DNA of 64,000 bases from Anisakis pegreffii (Eukaryota; Nematoda; Chromadorea; Rhabditida; Anisakidae), in assembly GCA_035041965.1 (NCBI GenBank), contig JAPYMA010003060.1:1-64000 (forward strand), read 5' to 3'. The position numbers were made by a program, and so were the translations under genes. The notes under the pieces were generated by a model. The model had not been told where the DNA came from, did no database searches, and saw only the letters and a list, made by a program, of their open reading frames with translations. Shown here in pieces: positions 52,840 through 64,000 of the stretch. The number at the start of each line of letters is the position of its first letter. Within the stretch, counting starts at the first letter, position 1.

Positions 52840-54698
52840 ATTTGAATATTTCTCTTCGATAAATACTCGATGAACAACGACGTAAAGATCCTCGTTCATC
52901 ACCTTAATAAGCGGTGTTGAAATTTTTGCACTAGATTACAAGCGTTTACCTTGCTGTAGATGCGACTTTTTTGTAAGTGATGCTCAGATACTTTGACAAG
53001 ATTTGGTAATAAGTTCAACAAATGTGCCTATGAAATTTGTCAGCAACTTCAGTCCCAACAAAACCATTCACGTTAAACAGTAAGAAAAGTAAAACGGTTA
53101 ATTTTATGCTTCAACTCATGCACGAGTTTACTTCGATCAACATGCTGATATCAAACATTACACTTTATGTTCAGAAACGTTTCACAAAATATTTCGCAAA
53201 TCTTAAATTTTATGTCTAATTATATTTACTGCAATATCATGGATATTCATGCGATAAATATCACGCTTTCAATGCAACCACAGTCTTTGATGAAGTGTTA
53301 AATTTGATTATCGGTCATTCGGAATTTACTGACTGATGTGAACGAATGTTTGTTTAATGACATTTTATTACTAAATTACAAGACTGAAAAGAGAGAGTCA
53401 AAAATGCGCAAGGGAAAAATGTCTAACAACGTGAATCATTTCTGATGAAAAATAAAACGAATAACGGTTCAACGGTTTAACAAGACGCCTGCAAAAAGCG
53501 TGGCAGAGCATTCAAATTGATGAATGTCGAATATAGGATCAGCGCAAATGAGACCATTTAACAATCAGACGTTATGGAATAAACAAAGAGATAAGAGAGG
53601 AGTAGACGGTTTCATCGCACAATATCATGTTCAATATCGAGTTCTCAAGTTGTTCGTTCGTTGCCCTAAACACCACCCGTTTCATCCTTGTGCAAGTGTC
53701 GCATCCCAGGCGAACAGAAGAAATTCGAGCGCAATGCATAACTGAAATCATCGAGCAATCACCGTGCTGTTTCAAAATTACCTCATCAAACAATCAATAA
53801 AACATTGAATCAAAGCACATCACTTGAGGAAATAGGCCTTATCGGGAAACCATCAGGTATTCGATGCCAACGAAAGGAAAGATCGGAATATAGGCACTTT
53901 GACAAGAATGTCGCGAGGAAAAATCTCAACGACCTAAACAACTGATAAGCAACACCTGACAGTTTCATTGATAAACTTTCGATGCATTTTACAGCTGAAC
54001 AACGATATCATGATGTCAATGGTACTTTGGCGTTCAGATAGCACACTGCGTGAAAATAAATAACCCTGCATTTTTTCGAACCAGTACAGAGATCAGTTTG
54101 CTTACAGTGGTTGCAAAAATGCATAGAAGGTAACGTACGCCTGCAATGATCAACGTGGTTCGGCTACCGCCCTTAAGAATAATGAACCACACAATGAGGA
54201 CAATTGCAGCTAGAAACAATGCTGCGCATACCACGTTGTATAAACGCTCCTGAAAGTAGCCGTTCAGTCGAAATTGAAACGTAAACATTCAAGTTTTATG
54301 TATTAAATGTTCAAATGAGTCCAACATTTGATATGAAACAGTAAAGATCTCAATATCACAGGGTCTTACAATAGCTTGACAGTTTATGCTGAGGAAATTG
54401 AGGATGAGAATGATAATGTTGATGATGAGTACAACGAAGTTGAGGCTTGAACAGAAGGCGAGACGGTCTTCACCGAAGCACGAACGGTCACCATGCCTTT
54501 AAATCAAAGAGTTTTGCGTTCGACTCAAGCTTTCTTCATTGAAATATCATTACTGCTCCATTTCGATCTAGTATCATATATGAACTCTCGAAAAATGAAA
54601 ATCGATCAAAATTACGAAAACGCATTTGAGATTTATTGCTCAGATCGTTACACCTCTGCGTTCGGAATAATAGGTGCAAATATTTGTATTTGTATAAC
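52840..54698. repeat. Segmental duplication, unit 1 (truncated by the gap)
   Basis: Sequence here matches two later places. The part 52840-53215 matches 57530-57900. The part 53220-54698 matches 54780-56868 and 57940-59700 with indels. Each unit holds one MARVEL-like gene on the minus strand. Confidence 0.8.
54037..54496 (-). pseudogene. MARVEL-like membrane protein, copy A, damaged
   Basis: Exon 2 (54496-54370; FVVLIINIIILILNFLSIN membrane helix) and exon 3 (about 54276-54037; helices VVCAALFLAAIVLIVWFII and GVRYLLCIFATTVSKLI, ending FTQCAI and a stop) are present. Two faults are visible. The acceptor before exon 3 reads TTTCAA where copies B and C read TTTCAG. Exon 1 is not in the sequence: it should fall in or next to the N gap at 54699. 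It is probably a pseudogene, unless it uses a cryptic acceptor. Confidence 0.65.
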
Positions 54699-54708
54699 NN
54701 NNNNNNNN
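54699..54708. other. Assembly gap, 10 N
   Basis: Ten Ns of placeholder length. The left flank matches sequence up to 56868, and the right flank starts at the equivalent of 57867. About 1 kb, including exon 1 of copy A, is therefore expected to be missing. Confidence 0.95.
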
Positions 54709-55875
54709 TACGTTCAGAAACGTTTCACAAAATATTTCGCAAATTTCAACTTCTGCACTGACGTTTACCTAATTGTATGACGATACAATGTGACAAATAT
54801 CACAGTTTCAAAGCAACCACATGCTTCGTTAAAACGCTTGAATCTGGTCATTGGTGATTCGGAATTCATTGACTGATGTGAACGAATGTTTGTTTAATAA
54901 TAGTTTATTATTGGATTACAAGTTTCAAAAGAATGAGTCAAAAATGCGTAAGGTGGAAATGTCTGACAATGCGAATCATTTTTGATGAAAGAAGAAATAA
55001 ACATCTACGTGGATTTTAGCAAGACATATGAGAAAACGAAAAAGGATTATTCAATATGTAAATTTATTCGAATTATTCAAAACAATCCAAAAGAAATATT
55101 CAATATGCGTATGCGAAGCATACAAATGATACTGATTTTAATTACGTCAGAAAAGCGTTAACTTGAGCGAACATCGCTCGCACTGCATGATATGTCAGTA
55201 CTGTTTGAAACGAATTCGTATTTGAACATAGTCGGCATCTCACAGATATCTGAACGAATAATGGGGACAGAATTGGGATAGAGCGGAAGAAGCATCTGAT
55301 CATAAAGTATCGTTTTCACCAACCCACACTTTTGATTTTCATAAAGATTAATGATCGATTAACTTAAGTGATCACTGAAACATCAACGATCTAACAAGCC
55401 GTCTGCACAGAGAGTGGCAAAGCATTCAAACCGATAAAAGTCGAATATGGGATCAGCGCAAATCAAATATATCGCTTAAAGATTACACGTTATAAAATAA
55501 ACAAAGGAGTAGACGATAGTATCACGTTCAACGTCGAGTTCTCAGGTTGTTCGTTCGTTGCCACATATACTCACTCGTTTCTTGTTAGCACAAGCTTCAC
55601 GTCCCAAGCGAACAGGAGAAATTCCAGGGCAATGCATAACTGAAATCATTGCGAAATTATCACATCAAATCATCGATAAATCATTGAATCAATCGGAAAA
55701 CCATAAAGTATTCTATGCCAGCGAAAGGAGAGATCGAAATATAAGCACTTTGATAAGAAAGTCGCGAGGAAAAATCTCAACGACCGATAAGCAACACCTG
55801 ACAGTTTCATTGATAAACTTTCGATGCATTGAACAACTGAACAATGAATTCATGATGTCAACGGTACTTTGGCGT

Positions 55876-57034
55876 TCAGATAGCACACTGCGTGAAAATA
55901 ATTAACCCAGCATTTTTTCGAAGCAGTACAGAGATCAGTTTGCTTGCAAAAATTGAAAAAATGCATAGAAGATAACGTACGCCTGTAATGATTGCCTCGC
56001 GTGGAATGCTTAGCATGCCTTGGTCGTTGCTCACGACAAGAATGACTGACACGAAGAGGACAGTTTGAACTAGGAACGACCATGCGCATACCAGGTTGTA
56101 TACAAGCTCCTGAAAGTAGCCGTTCATTCGAAACTGAAACGTAAATCTTCATGTTCTATGCATGAAATGTTCAAATAAGACTAGCGTTTGATATACATGT
56201 TCAAAACTTCATTTTATCACCCCCCCCCCCCCTATAATGACATTCGATGCCAACTGATCCATTCACCACTTGCCATTCATGTTCACCATCATCTTAGTTG
56301 CAATGAAACATTGCAAAACACTTTCATGAATTGCTGACAACTCAAATTTGTTTCAGAGGTACATCAGGTAAGGATTTTATAACTTCACATGTGACACATT
56401 CATGAAGCTTTTTACTTTCATAACTAGCACTTCACAGAATTGATTCCGCATCTATTTTCACTTCTAATGGTGACCTACTTACGGGTGGTAATGACAGAGC
56501 CGAATTAACGAAATATTCAATCAATAAAGATCTCAATGTCAGAGGCTCTTACAAAGACTTTACAGTTTATGCTGAGGAAATTGAGGATGAGAATGATAAT
56601 GTTGATGATGAGTGCAACGAAGTAGATGCCTGACCAGAAGTCGGCGAAGCACGAAAAGCGACCATCCCTCTAAATCAAAGAGTTTTGCGTTCGAATCAAG
56701 CTTTCTTCATTGCAATATCATTACTGCTCATTTCGATCTAGTATCACATATGAACTCTCGAAAAATGAAAATCGATCAAAATTACGAAAACGCATTTGAG
56801 ATTTATTGCTCAGATCGTTACACCTCTGCGTTCGGAATAATAGGTGCAAATATTTGTATTTGTATAACAACATGCCGAGATATAAATATGAATTATAGCT
56901 ATATAAAAGAACAGTTGGAATGATTGCAAGTACCATACGCCACACAGAAATGAGCAGATGACGACGCCAATCACAATTTGGGCAATTTTAATAATTCCCC
57001 GAACACTCGCAAAATATTCCGGGTTGACAGGCAT
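55876..57034 (-). CDS. MARVEL-like four-helix membrane protein, copy B, intact
   Basis: Exons 57034-56934, 56667-56553 and 56133-55876 join in phase to 157 residues. Four hydrophobic helices are visible: GIIKIAQIVIGVVICSFLC (exon 1), YFVALIINIIILILNFLSI (exon 2), and VVCAW/SFLVQTVLFVSVILV-type and VRYLLCIFSIFASKLISVLL helices (exon 3). Both ends face the same side. The start motif, arginine-glycine before helix 1, and length fit MARVEL-domain proteins (CKLF/plasmolipin-like), which act in membrane apposition and vesicle traffic. The RKNAGLIIFTQCAI tail is shared with copy A. A TTTGTTTCAG acceptor 45 bases before the ATG is conserved in copy C. The family call rests on topology and the helix-1 motif, so it is likely but not certain. 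Confidence 0.65.
56220..56232. repeat. Poly-C run of 13 inside copy B intron 2
   Basis: Uninterrupted C run, hard to sequence and a likely source of assembly error. It lies within the intron 56552-56134. Confidence 0.9.
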
Positions 57035-57078
57035 TCTCACGACTGACTGATCAGGTCAACTACTGGACCGCTTTAGAC

Positions 57079-57088
57079 CTGAAACAAA
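57079..57088 (-). promoter_or_regulatory. Probable spliced-leader acceptor of MARVEL copy B
   Basis: TTTGTTTCAG on the reverse strand. The same sequence is present before copy C (60003-59994). Confidence 0.45.
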
Positions 57089-57530
57089 CCATAAATGAAA
57101 CTAGTTCTGACTAGACCAACATCAACGCTACCCTTGGAATCAATGAAATTTGCAAATGAATTATGACAACGATGGCATTTATTGTAAATATCTTCCCTTC
57201 TTGTTGTTAGTAGTGGACAATAATTTATGACCAAGCGAAATCGTTGAACGGAGGGAAGCATTCCTATTATATTGACAGAAGCATTTCAATTATAGACATT
57301 ATGAAGAGTGAAACGGTTAATTTCATGCGTCAACTCAAATTGAGGATGCTTTGCAGTTGTCTCAAAAATGGTCACAGTGATCAGCTATGCATAATCGTCT
57401 CAGAAACAGCATCTGAATCAAAGAAATCTTCATTCCATGTAACTGACACGTTAATATCACTTTGTAATTTCTACTTCTGTACTGATGTTTATCTAATTGT
57501 AAAACACTTGAAACAATTGAATTCAATGCG

Positions 57531-60003
57531 TATATTGGATTTAAATATTTCTCTTTAACGTGTACTCAGTGAACGACGACGTAATGATGCCCATTCATCG
57601 CCTCATCAACAGATGACGAGATTTTTGGATTTGATTTTAAGCGTTTACATTGTTGTTGATGTGTGTTTTTGTAAGCGGTTCTCAGATAGTTTGACTAATT
57701 TGGTAATAAACCCAACCAAAGTGCCTAAGAAATTTGTCAGCAACTTCAATCCCAACAAAACCATTCACGTTAAACACTAAGAAAAGTAAAACGGTTAATT
57801 TTATGCTTCAACTCATGCACGAGTTTACTTCGATCAGCGTGCTCATATCAAACATTACCCTTTACGTTCAGAAACGTTTCACAAAATATTTCGCAAATTT
57901 CAACTTCTGCACTGACGTTTACCTAATTGTAAGACGATACAATGTACCATCATGTGACAAATATCACAGTTTCAAAGCAACCACATGCTTCGTTAAAACG
58001 CTTGAATCTGGTCATTGGTGATTCGGAATTCATTGACTGATGTGAACGAATGTTTGTTTAATAATAGTTTATTATTGGATTACAAGTTTCAAAAGAATGA
58101 GTCAAAAATGCGTAAGGTGGAAATGTCTGACAATGCGAATCATTTTTGATGAAAGAAGAAATAAACATCTACGTGGATTTTAGCAAGACATATGAGAAAA
58201 CGAAAAAGGATTATTCAATATGTAAATTTATTCGAATTATTCAAAACAATCCAAAAGAAATATTCAATATGCGTATGCGAAGCATACAAATGATACTGAT
58301 TTTAATTACGTCAGAAAAGCGTTAACTTGAGCGAACATCGCTCGCACTGCATGATATGTCAGTACTGTTTGAAACGAATTCGTATTTGAACATAGTCGGC
58401 ATCTCACAGATATCTGAACGAATAATGGGGACAGAATTGGGATAGAGCGGAAGAAGCATCTGATCATAAAGTATCGTTTTCACCAACCCACACTTTTGAT
58501 TTTCATAAAGATTAATGATCGATTAACTTAAGTGATCACTGAAACATCAACGATCTAACAAGCCGTCTGCACAGAGAGTGGCAAAGCATTCAAACCGATA
58601 AAAGTCGAATATGGGATCAGCGCAAATCAAATATATCGCTTAAAGATTACACGTTATAAAATAAACAAAGGAGTAGACGATAGTATCACGTTCAACGTCG
58701 AGTTCTCAGGTTGTTCGTTCGTTGCCACATATACTCACTCGTTTCATGCTTGCACAAGCTTCGCATCCCAAGCGAACAGGAGAAATTCGAGGGCAATGCA
58801 TATCTGAAATCATTGAGCAATCACCGTGCTGCTTCGAAATTATCACATCAAATCATCGATAAATCATTAAATCAATCGGAAAACCATAAAGTATTCGATG
58901 CCAACGATGGGAAGGATCGAAATATAGGCACCTTGATAAGAAAGTTGCGAGGAAAAATCTCAACGACCTGAACAACTGATAAGCAACACCTGACAGTTTC
59001 ATTAACAAATTTTCGATGCACTTTACAGCTGAAGAACGAATTCACGGTATCAATGGTACTTTGGCGTTCAGATAGCACACTGCGTGAAAATAATTAACCC
59101 AGCATTTTTTCGAAGCAGTACAGAGATCAGTTTGCTTGCAAAAATTGAAAAAAATGCATAGAAGATAACGTACGCCTGCAATGATCAGCGAGGTTCGGTT
59201 GCCTCGCATGTCAATGAGGAACCACACAATGAGGGCGATTGCAGCTAGGAACAACACTGCGCATACCACGTTGAATACACGCTCCTGAAAGTAGCCGTTC
59301 AATCGGAACTGAAACGTAAACATTCAAGTTTTATGTATTAAATGTTCAAATGAGTCCAACATTTGATATGAAACAGTAAAGATCACAATATTAGATTGTC
59401 TTACAATCGCTTGACAGTCTATGCTGAGGAAATTGAGGATGAGAATGATAATGTTGATGATGAGTACAACGAAGTTGAGGCCTGAGCAGAAGCCAAGACG
59501 GCCTTCACCGAAGCACGAACGGCCACCATGCCTTTAAATCAAAGAGTTCTGCATTCGAATCAAGCTTTCTTCATTGAAATATCATTACTGCTCCATTTCG
59601 ATCTAGTATCATATATGAACTCTCGAAAAATGAAAATCAGATAGAACTACAAAAACGCGTTTGAGGTTTTTGAGACGATTAATTGCTCACATCGTAACAC
59701 CTCTACGTTCATATTATTACATCCCGACATCTAGGTATACAAATATATTCGCACCTATAGGTGCAACTATATCTGTATAACACGGTGGCGAGATTTGAGA
59801 AGAATGAATTATAATTTTATAAATGAACAATTGAAATAACTGCATGTACCATGCGGCACATAGAAATGAGCAGACGATGAAACCAATCACAATTTGGGCA
59901 ATTTTAATAATTCCCCGACTACTCGACAAATATTTCGTGTTGAGAGGCATCTTACGGCTGTCTGATTAGACCGATTACTGGACCACTGCAAAACTGAAAC
60001 AAA
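57531..60003. repeat. Segmental duplication, unit 3
   Basis: Third unit. Its left part matches 52840-53215, its middle matches 54709-55570, and its right part carries MARVEL copy C. Confidence 0.8.
59068..59950 (-). pseudogene. MARVEL-like membrane protein, copy C, frameshifted
   Basis: Exons 59950-59850, 59531-59405 and 59308-59068 match copies A and B and keep phase up to the last helix. At about 59149-59155 the homopolymer has seven A (plus strand) where copy B has six. The frame is shifted after LLCIFF, so the last helix is replaced by NFCKQTDLCTASKKCW and the usual stop at 59068 is missed (the shifted frame ends at 59042). This may be a real inactivation or a sequencing error in the homopolymer. 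Helices 1-3 (KIAQIVIGFIVCSFLC, NFVVLIINIIILILNFL, VVCAVLFLAAIALIVWFLI) are intact. Confidence 0.65.
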
Positions 60004-63000
60004 CCAAACGTGAAACTATTACTGACTAGACGAACATCAACGGCACTATCAGAAGCGATGAAATTCGCAATTCAATTGTAACAACGACACCATTTGTTTG
60101 TAACTATTCTTCATCGTTATTGATACTGATCGACAATAATTTATGACCTAAAGAAAACGCTCAACAGAGGAAAACAATTCCATTTGTCAAGTCGAGATGG
60201 GTGGTGATTCTTGTTGCAATTGCAAAATCGTACAGCAAAGAAAATGTGGCGGATGAGTCATATGCAAGACGAACAAACTGAGCATTTCTGCGACCCAAAT
60301 GCATTTTGGAACGTGATTGCTGAATGCATTCACAATTAGACTAATAATTCCATGAAATGATTTGAAAATTTGCTTGATTGGAATGCGACAAATGAAGCAA
60401 CAAGAGAATGACTGCCTAGAAACTGAAAATCAACAAAGATGTTTAGTCATAATTCAAAAAAGCGTTTGGTAGCAATTGCTATACACATGTTTACACAATA
60501 AAACACTCTGAAATTTTTGTGCACGTTTCACTGCGGAATCGTATTGAAGCCATCTAAATGTCACACATCATCCACATAAAATCACATAAAGACGCAATCC
60601 TTTCGCATAGAGCAACTAGTCGAGTCTTCTTGCTTACGTTTCGTATGGCTCAGGTCAAACCACTGATATGATATTACCAATGGCATGAGAAGATGCATTA
60701 TTTCGAGCGGTGATCTTTGGAAAAAAGGAAACATTTTTAATGCCAACTTCATCTGAGTGTAAGTAGCTGTTCATAAATCAATATTAATGAGTGGGGAAAA
60801 CAAATCACTGCGATAGCAGGAGGATGGATAGTTTGATGAGGACGATGATTGAATGGAGTAATGCAAATCAAACGACATGAAAATTGAGAAGAATCGTGAA
60901 AAAACGATCGCAAGCGAAGTTATTCGTAATTCTCGACCGGTGAGAATGAAGCTCTATCATAGGAAGAAGCAACCAGAAGGAGTGAATCAAAAGAAAGATA
61001 AATAAGAAGCAATTGTTGATATTTACTCGTAGAGATTTGGATGATATATGCCACCTCAACGGCGCAACACATTTGTTTTCACGCAAAAAGGCGGATCGAA
61101 TGAATAGAAACTGGGGCCGTAAATATCGCCCCATCATGATAATTGAAAACGTGGTTTACTGTTCAGTTATTAGATATTGTTGATTTCACTTCACTGGCAT
61201 TCGGCTGATTGATACGTGCGATGCAGATGCTGAATGTTTACAGCATTTTCAATCGAACACTCTCGTCACTGAGCCATATTAAAATTTTATTAAACATCGT
61301 TGTATCAGTTGGCAGAAGTAAGCGCTCCAAAGCGTAACAAGTAACACCTGTTTATACTGAATGTCGACTGTTTGTGATTCATATGAACGTAAACAACTTT
61401 AGTGAGAACAATTATAAACAACATTATATTACAGTGCGCTGAAGACCATCCTCGATTGTTGTTGAACTATGATAGATTTCATTGTAGCGAAAGAAAAGCG
61501 GCGACGTTTTCGCAAGAATCCAAAATTGAATGAGTTTTTGTTCATCGACCAATGCAGAGAATAAGGAAAACACTGAAGTAAATTGTATGGCATCTGGAAT
61601 GCCGTAAGAATGGCATACAGCAACTGCGCGTTGAATGTTGAAATAAACAAGTGAAATTAGCGACGGATGGTTATTGGTGTCTTTCAGAATGAGTTTGATG
61701 GGCATGATCACGAACGAGTAAACAAACAACTGCGATACATTTCGTAACAGCAAAATCACTCATGATAGAAATGCTATGCTTGAGTAGAACTCTAAAAGAA
61801 AATCGCCAATCCATTCAAAGCATTCAAAAGGAACGGATGCGTGCGCACCGAATGAAACAAATAATTATGGCGTGCAGTCAGTGACAGCGACGGAACGATA
61901 TCAGCTGTCAACGTAATTACCATAATCGTTGTTGTTATTGTTATGCTCACACACAACCAATCCAAATAATTGTTCGTTTGATTAGCCATCAATTCACTTC
62001 ATAGTAAATAATCGAAATGTTCTGTTATGATGGCTGTCATGATGTCTTCGATTAGGACCAAAATGAAATTCTCAGAAAATTGACACTCCTTTATATCTTC
62101 AACAGAATTGTTATGTTCGTAAGTAATTTCAAATTGAACGCACGTAAAAACAGCGCACTACCCTCCATGGACAATGTCTTCTGCCTGAATCGAAATGTGT
62201 ATAAATGCCTTATTGAGGGGGGAAGCCACTGAACAGCTGATTCTTTGGCAGAATAATGCTGCTGATTAGGCGAATATTACATGAAGCTTTTTGAACGAAG
62301 GTAGGATTTTATGATTTGCTGGTAATGTTGTTATTGTTATTGCTTCACATTCTGTTATTGTTACGAGGCATGATTCAACAACGATTAGAGATACTGGTTT
62401 TTAAAAGCCTTGAAGATGTTTAATTCGATTTTAGTAAAACTGGTTGATGATACGGATGATTCTACAGAGGAAACGATGACATGAAATTGTTAATTGAATT
62501 AAGCGTGGCACATGAGCTATGATCACGCTCTGCTTATGGGCCTCGGCGATCACAACTGATATTTGGCCGAGGCAAAACGTTTCAGAATGAATTATCATCA
62601 CCTCTAAAAATAAATTGAAACCAACGACGTTTGGTGATGACCTATCCATTAGCTTAAATTCGATTCTTGTTTTCTTGAATTCACGTCAAAGTTATTAGAG
62701 GCTCATTTCGAACGATTCATCTACAGATTCTATTCAGGAATGGAAAAAATTTGAACAGTAGAAAGAAAACTGTTGGTGAAAATGAATTCAAACGTAAGAT
62801 AATTCGTGAAAACAGCGTGTGACTCTAAAATTTCTTAATAAAAGACCAAGAAAATCATAAAGGAGAATTCCGAGTTCATTAAAATGAGCAGCACACGAGT
62901 GGTTTAGAAAGTCGCTGAAGTTATAAGGGCTTTAAGAATGTGGATGAATCAAGGCATATTGTAATATAAATGGTTGCAGTAATACCTGTTTAAATGCGTC

Positions 63001-63383
63001 TTAACATGACAAAGCAGTGTTGATGAAAAACAAGTGAACTGCAGCTGTCACAAAAACAACATAAAAGTTAACGACAAATACAGTTTAACTCGAAAACAGG
63101 TTACAAATAAAAGGGTTGCCAAAACACTGTATGTTATGGGGTCACAATAATCGCTTCATTTTATGGATACTGACTCATTCGATTGCGATGCTGTAAAAAA
63201 GCGATCGAACTACGTCTTTCGACTATAGAAATACCAATCAAAACACTTGAAGTAAACAGGAAGTAAGTAATCAACACGGTCAATTGCAATAAACAAATGT
63301 TTTTCGATGCAGACGGCATGTAGAATTATGTATTTTATTTCGTTAATAGTAAGAATAATGTGAATTTGATCGAATTTAAGAGA
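60004..63383. other. Intergenic, no gene firmly recognised
   Basis: Some reverse-strand frames (61992-61792 with a hydrophobic start; 61759-61424; 62610-62431 after an ATTTTTAG acceptor) look partly protein-like, but I could not join them in phase or recognise a family. Confidence 0.4.
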
Positions 63384-63800
63384 TTATAATTTAGGATTAA
63401 CTTCACTGTTGTTGAGTATCCTCAAATAAGAAATGATCAATTCGAGTGGACCGTCGGTCCAGTCAAGTTCAAAATACCGGATGAGAACACACTGAAAGGA
63501 AGGAAGAGCATTCACATTCAAGAGAAACATTGGTCCAGCATTATCGATAATCATTTGCAAACTTCATCACAGCAACAGGGTTGGTGAATTTTGGTGATTC
63601 ACCTATATATAAACGCACAAAACGCGAGTAATAATAAGAAGAAGATATGCCGAATTTTATAAATTCATTAAGAGCAAGTACAGTCATGCCTGAAGGTATC
63701 AGAGATACTTCAGCTGCTTCATTATGACCCAAATTGCCGCAGCTGTTCAAATATTCAGCCAAATTCAAGACCATTAACAAATCAAGCCCTTCGTTATTGT
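63384..63800 (-). CDS. Possible 3' end of an unrecognised gene
   Basis: The last exon 63491-63384 follows a strong acceptor (CCTTTCAG) and reads 35 codons to TAA (CVLIRYFELDWTDGPLELI...). Upstream, a frame from about 63790 to 63610 reads GLDLLMVLNLAEYLNSC and SGMTVLALNEFIKFGISSS. A donor after SRF (TTT/GTGCGT) would join them in phase. I do not know the family. The start of the gene would be to the right, possibly beyond the window. Confidence 0.35.
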
Positions 63801-64000
63801 TCGAAAATTGCGGCAGTCAAAATGGCGGCCTGTTCAACTCATACCAACGACAACCGCAGTGGTAACCATTCAGCTTCTACACTAACTTCTCAGTATTGTT
63901 CAGCCCCAGTCTCGAAACAAAATCAAATAGGGACAATGAAAAAATGAGGAAAAAACATCGATTCGAAGAGTGATCGGTTCCATGCTAACGGAACAATCTG

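Larger units (their letters stand above)
54709..57530. repeat. Segmental duplication, unit 2
   Basis: The part 54709-55570 is almost identical to 57867-58728, with a 10-base ACCATCATGT-type indel as the main difference. Beyond that, the similarity to unit 3 is lower. The offset is about 3.16 kb. Confidence 0.85.

Noticed and set aside
53037..53219. Plus-strand frame repeated at 57734 (MSATS.PTKPFTLN)
   Set aside because: It recurs only because the segment is duplicated. The copies differ in frame continuity and have no splice partners.
55558..55905. Plus-strand 115-codon frame
   Set aside because: It is part of the duplicated spacer and overlaps MARVEL exon 3 antisense. The equivalent frames in the other units are broken.
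61424..61759. Reverse-strand 111-codon frame as a chemoreceptor
   Set aside because: It has hydrophobic patches but no clear seven-helix pattern and no in-phase partners.

Overview
The window looks like nuclear DNA of a parasitic or free-living nematode. It is AT-rich, its genes have many short exons with GT-AG introns, splice acceptors follow the worm TTTCAG type, and some of these acceptors lie just upstream of start codons, as expected for spliced-leader trans-splicing. There are also a BEL/Pao retroelement, satellite blocks and tandem gene copies. I could not place the species. Most short open frames are chance or shadow frames. The genes below were built by reading exon to exon and checking intron phase by hand.

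Layout. 1-1.95 kb: gag and protease part of a BEL/Pao retrotransposon on the minus strand, running off the left edge. 3.9-5.1 kb: exon-like pieces of an unrecognised minus-strand gene with a duplicated exon, then dispersed repeats and two units of a 238-bp satellite (7.3-7.7 kb). 10.9-26.06 kb: one large minus-strand gene, about 32 exons and about 2,270 residues, for a PRRC2/BAT2-family protein (N-terminal BAT2 domain, RG/Q-rich and charged middle, proline- and alanine-rich C-terminus). 26-44.9 kb: mostly non-coding, with a hairpin of RNA-like pairing, an ATT microsatellite, a possible hAT-type element, and a five-unit array of the same 238-bp satellite set between direct repeats. 44.9-46.8 kb: a three-exon plus-strand gene for a small secreted precursor that ends in an RFamide-type sequence (PMFRFG-stop). 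47.7-51.6 kb: a complete ten-exon minus-strand gene for a 458-residue F-box/leucine-rich protein, tail to tail with the peptide gene. 52.8-60 kb: a tandem segmental duplication carrying three minus-strand copies of a four-helix MARVEL-like membrane protein gene, one intact and two damaged, with a 10-N assembly gap inside. 60-64 kb: little that can be called, apart from a probable last exon of an unknown gene near the right edge.

The genes have no obvious shared pathway. The PRRC2 protein is expected to act in cytoplasmic RNA and translation control, the F-box protein in SCF-type ubiquitin ligation, the RFamide precursor in neuronal signalling, and the MARVEL proteins in membranes. The most unusual items are the RFamide precursor, the decaying MARVEL array around the gap, the satellite shared in opposite orientation by two loci, and the 34-bp stem whose only mismatches are G:U wobbles on the plus strand.
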